64,000 nt of DNA from contig JADJYF010000006.1 in the NCBI GenBank assembly GCA_016719885.1, positions 290,817-354,816 of the forward strand, given 5' to 3'. Below are positions 16,819 to 26,752 of the stretch, piece after piece (positions within the stretch are counted from its first letter, which is position 1; each line of letters starts with the position of its first letter). Under the pieces are notes generated by a model. The model had not been told where the DNA came from and did no database searches. It saw nothing but the letters and a program-made list of their open reading frames with translations. The translations under genes were made by a program, and so were the position numbers. This DNA is from Pseudomonadota bacterium (lineage in GTDB: Bacteria > Pseudomonadota > Gammaproteobacteria > Ga0077536).

Positions 16819-19770
16819 TCAGCGTTTGAGCATCACCACCCGGGGGTCGGCCGTGACCGCGAGTTCACCGGCGCGCAGCAGTGCCGCGGCAACCCCCAGC
16901 ATGGCGCCCATCGCCATGCCGTAGCCCGGGCAGGCATGGGGCGCGTACAGCGGGTGTTGGCGCTGACGCGTGCCGCCGAACATGAGGTAGTGCGGATCGT
17001 CATAGGCCTCGAGCGCTGGGTCGCGCATCGCCGAGGCGAGGCCCACCACCACCGGGCATCCCACGCCGTCCCGCGCCGACAGGGGATTGGCCGGCGCGGT
17101 GCGGCGCCACACCGCGTAGGGCGCGGGTGCCAGCGCCATGGCGTCGAGCAAGGGCTGGCGCAGCACCTGGTTGGCGAGGTCGAAGGTCGCGCGTGGATAA
17201 TCGGCGCCGGCCGGCACCGCCAGGCGCTGCTGCAAGCGGCCGAGCTCACGCGTCGTGCTCCAGTTCACCAGCACCGCGGCCAGTGAGCCGATGGTCGGCG
17301 CCGGGAAACCCAGCATCACGCCCGCCACCAGCGCCGCCTGGCGACGTGCATCGCCGGGCGCCAGTTGCATGATGTCCCGCACCAGCGGTTTCTGACTGGC
17401 CATCGGGCGCGCCACCAACGCGGCGAAGGCGGCCTTGACGCGCGCGCCCAGCAGCCGCGCGCGGCTCGCGACCGGCTCCTCGAGCGGATGCGGGCCGAAC
17501 ACGTAACGCGAGATCGCCATGAGGTCGCCCGGACAATGGGCCTTGCCGTCGTCGCTATCGAGGTCGCGCAAGTCATCGGCGCGTCCGCCGTAGCGCATGA
17601 GTTCACCATCGGGCAGACCGAACCACGCGCTGCACAGGCTCGCCATCACGTAGCGCGCGAGTTCGATCAAATCAACGCTCGCGCCTTCGCGGCGCGGCAG
17701 TACCTCGTTGGCGGCATACAGCCGATCGAGATAGGCCAGCGCGTTGTCGCGCGCCAGTTGGTAGGCGATGCGCTCGTCGCCGAGATGCTTTTCGACCGCG
17801 TCATTGACCGCCTGGCCGAGTTCGGCATGACCGGCATAGGGCCCGACATCGTCCTGACCGAGAAAGAAGGTGCCGACAGTTTCCGCCATGCGCGGACCAT
17901 AGCCGGCCGCCGAATAGTGCTGGCCGTCGTCCTTCAGCACCATCATGACCTTCTCGGCCGAACCGACCAGCAAGCCATAGGCGCCCTCGTGACGCAGGCC
18001 ACCGGCATCACGCACCGCGGCCCAGTGCAAGGCGCGCACCGTTTCGTCTTCATACTTGAGACGGCCCGCCATCTTTTCGATGTCCAGCGGGCAGGCCTTG
18101 CCGAGCGTCGCGCGCGGCGCTGAAGCCGGCGTCGCGTGACGCGCGGCCTCTTCGTCCCACAACGTGGCTATGGCACGCAGCGCGGCGCGCGAGGGCGCGA
18201 AAGCATACAGGCCCCACTCCAGCGTGACCAGCGCCGTATCGCCGAGATCGACGCGCAACACTTCACCCTCGTGCATGAAACGATAGACGCGCGAGCGGCC
18301 GGGCGCCGGCACGCCGAGCAAGGGATCGTGTTGCGACGACGGCAGGCCGGTGCTGCTGCCGCCGGCCACCCAGTTCTGGATCACTTCGAACTGTTCGGCG
18401 ATGCTGGCGTTGTAGGCCATGAACAGCAGGCCGTGCGGCTCATCGCCTTCACCGGCGGCGGGTCGCGGCCCGTAGGACATGCCGCGACGCGCGATGCGGG
18501 GCGGCGGCGTCATCAGCGGCGGCACCGCCTCGCGCGGATTGGTGCGGCGGACATGCGACTGCAACGGACAGTGTTCGCCGTGCACGTCGTCGCGGTAGTT
18601 GAAGTCGTTGTCGTGCTGACCGCTTTGCGTGGTGAGCGGCTTGCCGTTCGCATGGCGGCCCATCAGTTTGGCCATCAACATCTCGTGCAAGCGCGCGCGT
18701 GCGGCCTTGTCGCCCTTGGGCAGCAGGCTTTTCACCGCCAGCTTGAGGCGCGCCTCGAACAGTTCGGTGTGTTGGCGCAGCTTGCGCACCACGAGAAAGC
18801 TGCCGTTATCCAGCACGGCATCACCGCCATGCGGCGCATCGCCGCGATTGTTGGCGTATCCCAAAAGGATTTCACCGGGCTCGACCTTGTCGCGCCAGTA
18901 CTGTGCGTCCGCCTGTTCGGCCTCGAGGCTGGGCTGGCTCACCCCGTCAACATAGCCGAAATGATCTCGCCCCAGCGCTTCGCCGGCACGCCGCGGATGA
19001 TGACGCATGGCTTCGACGCTCAAGACCTCGACGCCGTTGTCGCGCGCTGCGTCGATGGCGCGGATGCGGGCCTCGAGCGCCGCCGCGAGCCGATGCGCGG
19101 TGCGCGCCACCTCGTCTTCGCTGAGCGCCACGCGCAACTGCAGCACCAGGTCGATGCTGTTGATGTCTAGCGGCGGCGCGCCGCGATGCTCGCCGCTGGC
19201 CTGCATCGCGCTCGGCCAGTTGCGCTGCGGACGGCGCCAGTGATCCGGATGATTGCCATGCAGGTCGCCGAGCACACCGGCGCGCGCCGCCATGCCGTCG
19301 ATGAATTCGCGCGGCAAGCCCGCCAGCCACGCGCGCGGCGCGCCGAGTTGTTTCATGCCATCGCAGGTGATGGCGATGGTCTGGTAGATCTCGCCTTCGC
19401 CGAGCACCTCGACACCATTGCTGAAGCCTTCGTGCGACAGCCAGCGCCGCGCCAGCGCGGCGTCGCTCACGCGCAGCAACACCAGTGCGCCGTGGGAGAC
19501 ATCGGCCGGAAACGGCCGCGCGATACCGGCTTGCAGCGCCTCGAGGCTGAAACGCGGCGCGACCTTGCCGGCCGATTCAGCGGCGGGCGGCGGCGCCAGC
19601 GCCAGCCACGCCATGTCCGCTTCGAACATCTGGCGCAGCACCTGCCATGCCGGCGTGTCCGACAGTTGGCCAGGCTCGAGACACCAGCGGCGCACGTCGG
19701 AAAACAAGTCCTGGGCAAAACGCCGCAGCACATGTTCCTGGTTGAACGGCTTGCGTGCCGAGCCGGTCAT
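16819..19770 (-). CDS. DyP-type peroxidase fused to a cytochrome P450-like domain
   Basis: A 983-residue fusion of two heme-protein families. Residues about 80-540 are a dye-decolorizing peroxidase: GYVDGVSQP at 272-280 (GxxDG), DNGSFLVVRKLRQ, the proximal heme histidine in CPLQSHVRRTNPR (H406), and RIARRGMSYG at 425-434 with the distal arginine. Residues about 560-983 look like a P450: the heme-thiolate loop FGG...HACPGYGMAMG has Cys947. The P450 ExxR motif reads DAMA and the I-helix lacks the acid-Thr pair (GFPAPTIG), so it is not a standard monooxygenase. No signal peptide or encapsulin neighbour is visible. The start ATG at 19770 lies inside the 3' end of the companion gene. Confidence 0.87.
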   Translation of the reverse strand: MTGSARKPFNQEHVLRRFAQDLFSDVRRWCLEPGQLSDTPAWQVLRQMFEADMAWLALAPPPAAESAGKVAPRFSLEALQAGIARPFPADVSHGALVLLRVSDAALARRWLSHEGFSNGVEVLGEGEIYQTIAITCDGMKQLGAPRAWLAGLPREFIDGMAARAGVLGDLHGNHPDHWRRPQRNWPSAMQASGEHRGAPPLDINSIDLVLQLRVALSEDEVARTAHRLAAALEARIRAIDAARDNGVEVLSVEAMRHHPRRAGEALGRDHFGYVDGVSQPSLEAEQADAQYWRDKVEPGEILLGYANNRGDAPHGGDAVLDNGSFLVVRKLRQHTELFEARLKLAVKSLLPKGDKAARARLHEMLMAKLMGRHANGKPLTTQSGQHDNDFNYRDDVHGEHCPLQSHVRRTNPREAVPPLMTPPPRIARRGMSYGPRPAAGEGDEPHGLLFMAYNASIAEQFEVIQNWVAGGSSTGLPSSQHDPLLGVPAPGRSRVYRFMHEGEVLRVDLGDTALVTLEWGLYAFAPSRAALRAIATLWDEEAARHATPASAPRATLGKACPLDIEKMAGRLKYEDETVRALHWAAVRDAGGLRHEGAYGLLVGSAEKVMMVLKDDGQHYSAAGYGPRMAETVGTFFLGQDDVGPYAGHAELGQAVNDAVEKHLGDERIAYQLARDNALAYLDRLYAANEVLPRREGASVDLIELARYVMASLCSAWFGLPDGELMRYGGRADDLRDLDSDDGKAHCPGDLMAISRYVFGPHPLEEPVASRARLLGARVKAAFAALVARPMASQKPLVRDIMQLAPGDARRQAALVAGVMLGFPAPTIGSLAAVLVNWSTTRELGRLQQRLAVPAGADYPRATFDLANQVLRQPLLDAMALAPAPYAVWRRTAPANPLSARDGVGCPVVVGLASAMRDPALEAYDDPHYLMFGGTRQRQHPLYAPHACPGYGMAMGAMLGVAAALLRAGELAVTADPRVVMLKR

Positions 19771-20449
19771 CGCTCTCGGGAAAATATTCGCGCAGTCCCG
19801 CCACCGCGTGCAGCGCGCGCAGGCCGATGTCGGCGGCGCGCGCGCTGCGCTCGGGGTTGGCTTCGCGCGGCGCTTCGGCCAGCCGCGCGGCCCGCGCGTC
19901 GAAATCGTCGGCGTGGCCGTGGTCGAGTACGAGATCGGTCAGGTGCTTGTGGAAATGGCTGTCAGCGGCGGTGGCGCCGGAGTCGGCGAAGAAAAAGCGC
20001 CCGACCACTTCGTGATCACGCACCCACGCGATGTAGTCGGCAAAGCTCGTCAGGCGCGCCAGCGGATAGTCGTCGCAGTGGCAGAAGATCAAGTCGAGCA
20101 TCGAACCCATGGGCTTCCAGATGAAGCGCATGTAGGGCTCCCAGCCGCCGTCGACCGTGACGTTGAGCAAGAGCTGCGGGCGGCTGTCGGCATCGTTGGC
20201 CGGCAGGATGGCGAAGCGGAAGAAATGCACGGTGCGAAAGCGCGCCACCGAGTCGGGAAACGGACTCGCCTCCAGCGCCGCTTCACGGCTCGCCTGGCGA
20301 ATGCCGTTCAGCACTTTCAACACCCGCCGCAGGCGGTCGACGTAAGTGAAGGTATTGAGAGCGCCCGGCACCGCGCCCTGCTTGATGCGCGCCACCACCG
20401 TGAGATCGGTCACGCCCTGCAGTTCGGTGCTGCGATAGTCCAATTCCAT
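19577..20449 (-). CDS. Companion protein of the DyP-P450 fusion (conserved hypothetical)
   Basis: The frame starts MELDYRSTELQGVTDLTVVA at 20449. The first 225 or so residues look like a compact alpha/beta (ferredoxin-like) domain: LTVVARIKQGAVPGAL, TVHFFRFAILPA, LLLNVTVDGGWEPYMRF, LIFCHCDDYPLARL, FADSGATAADSHFHKHL. I associate such segments with proteins partnered to heme peroxidases, but I assign no function. The frame overlaps the DyP gene by 194 nt; the last 65 or so residues are the DyP N-terminus read in another frame. The junction holds agcgATGAccgg, so a single indel would make this gene end exactly at an ATGA overlap with the DyP start. The true C-terminus is doubtful. Confidence 0.65.
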   Translation of the reverse strand: MELDYRSTELQGVTDLTVVARIKQGAVPGALNTFTYVDRLRRVLKVLNGIRQASREAALEASPFPDSVARFRTVHFFRFAILPANDADSRPQLLLNVTVDGGWEPYMRFIWKPMGSMLDLIFCHCDDYPLARLTSFADYIAWVRDHEVVGRFFFADSGATAADSHFHKHLTDLVLDHGHADDFDARAARLAEAPREANPERSARAADIGLRALHAVAGLREYFPESDDRLGTQAVQPGTCAAAFCPGLVFRRAPLVSRAWPTVGHAGMAGAAPDVRSGHGVAGAGAAARR

Positions 20450-20578
20450 GCTTCGTCTCCCGTGTCCGCGGGTGCGAGGGGATCCGCACCGACGGGGGAG
20501 AATATACATTTGAGCGCGACGGCTGAGAGCGCCACGCGCAATTGTGTGCATATGCCACGCGCCGTCGGCGCGCGGCGC

Positions 20579-22111
20579 TCAGGCGTCGATGGAGACGTTG
20601 CCGGCGTTGTTGAACAGGTCGCGCAGCGAATCCTCGTCACGCGCGCGTTCGGCCTTGGCTTCGTCGGCGCGCGCGCTGCCGACCTGGCGCAGGTAGACAT
20701 CGCTCACGTCGCCGGTTACGTAGTGACCGCTGAAGCAGGATTGTTCGAACTCGGTGATGCGCCGGTTGCCGCGCCGGGCCGCATCCACCAGCGCATCGAG
20801 ATCCTGGAAGATGAGGCCGTCGGCGCCGATCAGACGGCACACCTCTTCCTCGGTGCGGTTGTGGGCGATCAGTTCCTCGGCGGTCGGCATGTCGATGCCA
20901 TAGACATTCGGATAGCGCACCGGCGGCGCGGCCGAAGCGAAATAGACCTTGCGCGCGCCGGCGTCGCGCGCCATCTGGATGATCTGGCCGGACGTGGTGC
21001 CACGTACGATGGAGTCATCCACCAGCAGCACGTTCTTGCCTTCGAATTCGAGATCGATGGCGTTCAGCTTCTGGCGCACGGATTTTCGCCGCAGGGCCTG
21101 GCCCGGCATGATGAAGGTGCGCGGGATGTAGCGGTTCTTGATGAAGCCTTCGCGGTAATTGACGCCGAGGGTATGGGCCAGCTCCAGCGCCGCGGTGCGC
21201 GCGGTGTCGGGAATGGGGATCACGACATCGATGTCATGCCCCGACCATTCGCGCTTGATCTTCTCGGCCAGCGCTTCGCCCATGCGCATGCGCGCCTTGT
21301 GCACCGAAATGCCGTCGATGATGGAATCGGGCCGCGCGAAATACACATGCTCGAAAATGCACGGCGCGTAATGCGTGACCTTGGCGCACTGCTGGGTGGC
21401 GAGCTCGCCGGCCTTGCTGATGAACACCACTTCGCCGGGCGCGACGTCGCGCACCAGCTCGAAGCCCAGCGTGTCGATGGCGACCGATTCCGAGGCGACC
21501 ATGTATTCGCGGCCCTGCTCGGTGTCACGATGGCCATAGACCAGCGGACGGATGCCGTAGGGGTCGCGGAACGCGACGATGCCGACGCCGCTGATCATGG
21601 CCACCACCGCGTAGCCGCCCGAGCAGCGTTCATGCACGCGCGCGACGGCGCGAAACACGTCGTCGGCGTTGATGCGGAACTTGTGCAGGCTCTGCAGTTC
21701 GTGGGCGAACACGTTGAGCAGCACTTCGGAATCGGATTCGGTGTTGATGTGACGCAGATCGTCTTCGAACAATTCCTGCTTGAGCTGCGCGGCGTTGGTC
21801 AGGTTGCCGTTGTGCGCGAGCGCGATGCCGTAGGGCGAATTGACGTAGAACGGTTGCGCCTCGGCGGTGGACGACACGCCGGCAGTCGGATAGCGCACAT
21901 GACCGATGCCCATGCGACCGCGCAGGTTGACCATGTGACGGGTGTGGAACACGTCGCGCACCAGGCCATTGGACTTGCGCAGGTACAGGCGGCCGTCTTC
22001 GTAGGTGGCGATGCCGGCGGCGTCCTGGCCACGGTGCTGGAGCACGGTCAGGCCGTCGTACAACTGTTGATTGACGGCGGTCTTGGTGACCATGCCGATG
22101 ATTCCGCACAT
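20579..22111 (-). CDS. purF: Amidophosphoribosyltransferase
   Basis: PurF carries out the first committed step of purine synthesis, making phosphoribosylamine from PRPP and glutamine. The 510-residue protein starts MCGIIGMVTKTAVNQQLYDG with Cys2 as the N-terminal nucleophile after Met removal, then VLQHRGQDAAGI. The C-terminal PRTase domain has the PRPP loop VLLVDDSIVRGTTSGQI. The longer frame upstream of 22111 is a shadow of cvpA. It lies one base after the cvpA stop, as in most gammaproteobacteria. Confidence 0.98.
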   Translation of the reverse strand: MCGIIGMVTKTAVNQQLYDGLTVLQHRGQDAAGIATYEDGRLYLRKSNGLVRDVFHTRHMVNLRGRMGIGHVRYPTAGVSSTAEAQPFYVNSPYGIALAHNGNLTNAAQLKQELFEDDLRHINTESDSEVLLNVFAHELQSLHKFRINADDVFRAVARVHERCSGGYAVVAMISGVGIVAFRDPYGIRPLVYGHRDTEQGREYMVASESVAIDTLGFELVRDVAPGEVVFISKAGELATQQCAKVTHYAPCIFEHVYFARPDSIIDGISVHKARMRMGEALAEKIKREWSGHDIDVVIPIPDTARTAALELAHTLGVNYREGFIKNRYIPRTFIMPGQALRRKSVRQKLNAIDLEFEGKNVLLVDDSIVRGTTSGQIIQMARDAGARKVYFASAAPPVRYPNVYGIDMPTAEELIAHNRTEEEVCRLIGADGLIFQDLDALVDAARRGNRRITEFEQSCFSGHYVTGDVSDVYLRQVGSARADEAKAERARDEDSLRDLFNNAGNVSIDA

Positions 22112-22112
22112 G

Positions 22113-22616
22113 CTAGGTACCGCGCTTGGAATAACTGAAGTGTTTGCCGAACTCGGGCGGCAGTTGACCGATGGCGAGTTGCGCAGCGGACTGGAAGCCG
22201 ACCAGCATGCGCGACTGCGACCACGACGGATCGCCCGGCAAGGGCGTGAGACCGGCCAACACCACCAGCACCGTGACGATGGCGGCGCCGCGCAGGATGC
22301 CGAACAAGGCGCCGAGCAGCCTGTCGGGGCCGGACAGGCCGGTGCTCGCAAGCAGCCGCCCGACGATGAAATTGATGATGCCGAACACCAGCAGCACGCC
22401 GATCAGGATGGCGAGAAAGGACAGCACCATGCGCGCGAACTCGATGGCGAGATAGGGTTCCATCATGACCGACACGCGGTGCCAGAACGCCATCGCCGCC
22501 CAGAACGCCACCACCCACGCGATGAGCGACATCACTTCGCGCACGAAGCCACGGAACAGGCTCAGCACCGCCGACAGCACGATGATGGAGATAATGGTGA
22601 TGTCCGCCCAGTTCAT
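22113..22616 (-). CDS. cvpA: CvpA family inner-membrane protein
   Basis: A 167-residue membrane protein beginning MNWADITIISIIVLSAVLSL with four predicted hydrophobic segments (about residues 5-22, 28-46, 62-88 and 103-124). The motif SLFRGFVREVMSLIAWVVAF is typical of CvpA, which is needed for colicin V production in E. coli and is linked to envelope stress and biofilm. Its gene directly precedes purF with a one-base gap, so the two are co-transcribed and coupled, the conserved arrangement. Confidence 0.95.
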   Translation of the reverse strand: MNWADITIISIIVLSAVLSLFRGFVREVMSLIAWVVAFWAAMAFWHRVSVMMEPYLAIEFARMVLSFLAILIGVLLVFGIINFIVGRLLASTGLSGPDRLLGALFGILRGAAIVTVLVVLAGLTPLPGDPSWSQSRMLVGFQSAAQLAIGQLPPEFGKHFSYSKRGT

Positions 22617-22700
22617 GCCTGGCAGGCCTGGCGAGCCCGCAGGTGGATAAGCGCGAAGTCTAGCAGACCACCCCTGGCGGGGGCAGCGATGGCGTGGGTG

Positions 22701-23663
22701 TCAGCGCGATGGCACGAGCATGCCGCGGGCTTCGAACTGGGCCTCGATGCGCTGACGCAGGCGCTCGGCCTCGGCCTTGCCCGGGGTCGGACCGACCCGC
22801 ACTTTGAACACCGTCACGCCCTGTTCGAGACGGGGCTCGGTATAGGCCTTGTAGCCGGCGGCCTTGAGCTTGTCGACCAGCTTCTTGGCGTTCAGATCGC
22901 TGGAGAAGCTGCCGAGTTGCACGGTCCAGGCGCCGACCGTCGGCACCGCGGGTTTGCTCGCGAGCGGCGCTTTGGCTTCGGCGCTCCTGGTCTCGACGGC
23001 CTTGCTTTCGGTGGGCTTGGGCGTCGCCTTGGGCTCGACCGGTTTGCTGACCGGCTTGCTCTCGGCGCGGCTGTCGCTGGCCTCGGGCTTGCTCTCGGCG
23101 CTCTTCGTCACCGGCTTCGGCGCCGGCGGCTTGCTGACGGCCTTGCTCTCCACGGCCTTCACCGGCGCCTTGGGCGCCGGCTCGCTGACGGGAGCGACGG
23201 GCATAGGCGGCGCTTCGAGCGCCGGCGGCGTCTCGCTGCGCGGCGCGGGCGGCTGCATGCGTGGCGCGAGCATTTCCGTCGCGCCATCCGCGGCCGGCAC
23301 GGCGGCGTCGGACTCGACGGCCGCGCCCTCCTCCAGGGTTTCGATCACGGCCGGTGCTTCGCCGCTGGCCGACGGCATCGCGAGCGGCGCGGGCTCGGCG
23401 TTGCTGCCCTCGCCGCTTTGCACGCGCGAAGGCGGCAGTTCGACATCCTCGTCGGCCTGCGCTTCCATCTCGGCCACCGCGTCCTCGCCCAGCGCCGGCG
23501 CGCGCTGCGAGACGTCTTCGGTGGGCGCCGGCGGAATGTTCATGGACGGCGGCACCGGCGATTCCACGCCGCCGTTGTCGAGAAAGATCGGAATGAAGAT
23601 CACGCCGAGCGCGACCAGCAGGCCGGCGCCCACCACGCGCTGTTTGAGTTGACGGTCCATCAT
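22701..23663 (-). CDS. dedD: SPOR-domain cell-division protein DedD
   Basis: A 320-residue bitopic inner-membrane protein. The short cytoplasmic start MMDRQLKQRVVG leads into one transmembrane segment (AGLLVALGVIFIPIFL). A long Pro/Ala/Lys/Glu-rich linker, with many SKP/ESK repeats, follows, and a C-terminal SPOR domain starts at about GAWTVQLGSFSSDLNAKKLV. SPOR domains bind denuded peptidoglycan at the septum. I start at the ATG at 23663, which overlaps the folC stop as ATGA; the ATG at 23660 is an alternative one codon later. The linker is low-complexity and longer than in E. coli DedD. Confidence 0.9.
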   Translation of the reverse strand: MMDRQLKQRVVGAGLLVALGVIFIPIFLDNGGVESPVPPSMNIPPAPTEDVSQRAPALGEDAVAEMEAQADEDVELPPSRVQSGEGSNAEPAPLAMPSASGEAPAVIETLEEGAAVESDAAVPAADGATEMLAPRMQPPAPRSETPPALEAPPMPVAPVSEPAPKAPVKAVESKAVSKPPAPKPVTKSAESKPEASDSRAESKPVSKPVEPKATPKPTESKAVETRSAEAKAPLASKPAVPTVGAWTVQLGSFSSDLNAKKLVDKLKAAGYKAYTEPRLEQGVTVFKVRVGPTPGKAEAERLRQRIEAQFEARGMLVPSR

Positions 23664-24981
23664 GACAGGCTCGGTCGCGCCGCGAGTTGTTCGAGCATTG
23701 CGCCGACGGTCAGGAACGAGCCCAGCACCAGCACCCGCGCGCCGGGCTCGGCGCTGGCGAGTATCGCGGCATGGGCCGCCGCGACATTGTGGTGGCAATG
23801 GATCTCGGCGCGCGGCGCGAGTTCGCGCAGGCAGGTCGCGAGATCCTCGGCACGTGCGCCGGTAGTCCCGCCCAAGGTCGCGAAATGCCAGTGCTGCACA
23901 TGGGGCAGCAGCGGCGCGAGGAAGCCGCGATGATTCTTGGTGTTCAACATGCCGATCAGCGCGTGGGTGTGCGGCACGCGCGGCAGACGCGCGAGGGTGG
24001 CGGTAAAGATCTCGGCCGCCTGCGGGTTGTGGGCGACGTCGATGACGTAATCGAGCGTGCGCGTGACACGATGAAAACGTCCCGGCAAGGCGACCGTGCG
24101 CAGCCCGTCGGCAATCTGCGCGACGTCGACCGGCAGGCGCGGCTGCAGGCTGTCGATGACTTTCAGCACGCCGGCCGCGTTGCGCAATTGGTGCGCGCCG
24201 CTCAAGGCCGGATAGGGCAAATGCTCGAGCACCGTCTCACCCGACCACCAGGTCCAGTCCGCGCCGTCGTCTTCGAACGAGAAATCGACGCCCAGGATCG
24301 CCGGCAGCGCGCCGCAATGCGCGGCGTGATCGAGCAGGGTGTGCGGCAAGTCGTTGTCGGAACACACCGCCACGCGTCCCTTGCGCATGATGCCGGCCTT
24401 CTCGGTCGCAATCTGTTCGCGCGAGTTGCCGAGCCAGTCCTCGTGATCGAGACCGATGGCGGCGATCAGGGCGACATCGGCGTCGACGATGTTGACCGCG
24501 TCGAGACGACCGCCGAGTCCGACTTCGAGCACCACCACGTCGAGACCAGCCTCGGCGAATATGCACAGCGCGGCCAGCGTGCCGAACTCGAAATAGGTCA
24601 GCGCCACCGACTGGCGCGCCGCCTCGATGCGGGCGAAGGCAGCGCTGATGCGCGCGTCGTCGACCGCCACGCCGTCGATGCGGATGCGCTCGTTGTAACG
24701 CAACAAATGCGGCGAGGTGTAGGCGCCGACCCGGTAGCCGGCGCCGCGCCAGATGTTGGACAGCAGAGCCACGCTGGAGCCCTTGCCGTTGGTGCCGGCC
24801 ACCGTCACCACCACCGGCGCGGGGCGCGACAGTTCGAGACGGGCCGCGACTTCGATGCAACGTTCGAGGCCGAGATCGATGTGCTCTCCGCGCGCCGCTT
24901 CCAGCCACGCCAGCCACTCGGCGAGTGGCGCGGTCGCGGCCGGCGTCATGGCGGACAGAACGTCGCTCCCGCGCGCAACCA

Positions 24982-24982
<1 letters not shown>
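23660..24982 (-). CDS. folC: Dihydrofolate synthase / folylpolyglutamate synthase
   Basis: FolC adds glutamate to dihydropteroate and then to folates. The 440-residue protein has the ATP-loop VAGTNGKGSSVALLSNIW, TSPHLLRYNERIRIDG, FEFGTLAALCIF, LEVGLGGRLDAVNIVDADV and VIDVAHNPQAAE. The start ATG shares one base with the accD stop (TGATG) and the gene overlaps dedD by four bases, so the accD-folC-dedD run is translationally coupled. No folP gene is found in the window (see findings). Confidence 0.96.
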
Positions 24983-25910
<928 letters not shown>

Positions 25911-25914
<4 letters not shown>

Positions 25915-26729
25915 GCCGCGTGCGCCTTGCCGTCGATGGCGTCACGCAGGCTGCGCACGAAGATCTCGAGAGCGCTGGCGGCGGCGTCGATGTGCTTGCC
26001 ATGCTGTTCGATGATTTCGACCAGGGCGCTGCCGACGATGATGGCATCGGCGCTGGCGGCGGACGCCGCCGCCGACTGCGGCGTGCGTATGCCGAAGCCG
26101 ATGCCGACCGGCAGGCTGGCCAGGCGCCGCGTTTCGGCGATGCGCGCATTGATCAGCTCGACGTCGACGGCCTTGTCGCCGGTCACGCCCTTCACCGCCA
26201 CGAAGTACACGAAGCCCGAGGCGTAGTTGCAGATCATCTTCACGCGCTCGCTGCTGGTGTTGGGCGCCACCAGGAACACCTGGTCGACGCCAGCGGCCTT
26301 GACCACGCGGTTGAAATCTTGCGCTTCCTCGGGCGGCAGGTCGACCACCAGCACACCATCGACGCCGGCGCTGTGGGCGCGCTCGGCGAAGCTCGCCGCG
26401 CCGACGTGTTCGAAGGGATTGAGATAGCCCATCAACACCACCGGCGTGGTTTGATCCTGCTCGCGAAACTTCGCCACGCAACGATAGACATCGTCGAGCG
26501 AGGTGCCCGCCGCCAGCGCCCGTTCACTGGCGCGCTGGATGACCGGGCCATCGGCCATCGGATCGGAAAACGGCACGCCGAGTTCGATGATGTCGGCGCC
26601 GCCTCGCACCAGCGCGTGCATCAGCGCCGGCGTGGCATTGGGCTCGGGATCACCGGCGCTGATGAAGGTCACCAGGCCTTTGCCGCGACGCGCGGCCAGA
26701 CGTTCGAAACAGGCACTGATACGGCTCAT
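25911..26729 (-). CDS. trpA: Tryptophan synthase alpha subunit
   Basis: TrpA cleaves indole-3-glycerol phosphate to indole, which is channelled to TrpB. The 272-residue TIM barrel shows LVTFISAGDP, IIELGVPFSDPMADGPVIQ (catalytic Glu and Asp), VLMGYLNPF, GVDGVLVVDLPPEEA, LVAPNTSSERVK and GIGFGIRTPQSA. It follows trpB by 23 bases and overlaps accD by four. Together with trpB and trpF it forms the usual gammaproteobacterial trpFBA-accD-folC block; the other trp genes are outside the window. Confidence 0.98.
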
Positions 26730-26752
26730 GTCTTTCCTCGTGCGCAGCGCGC

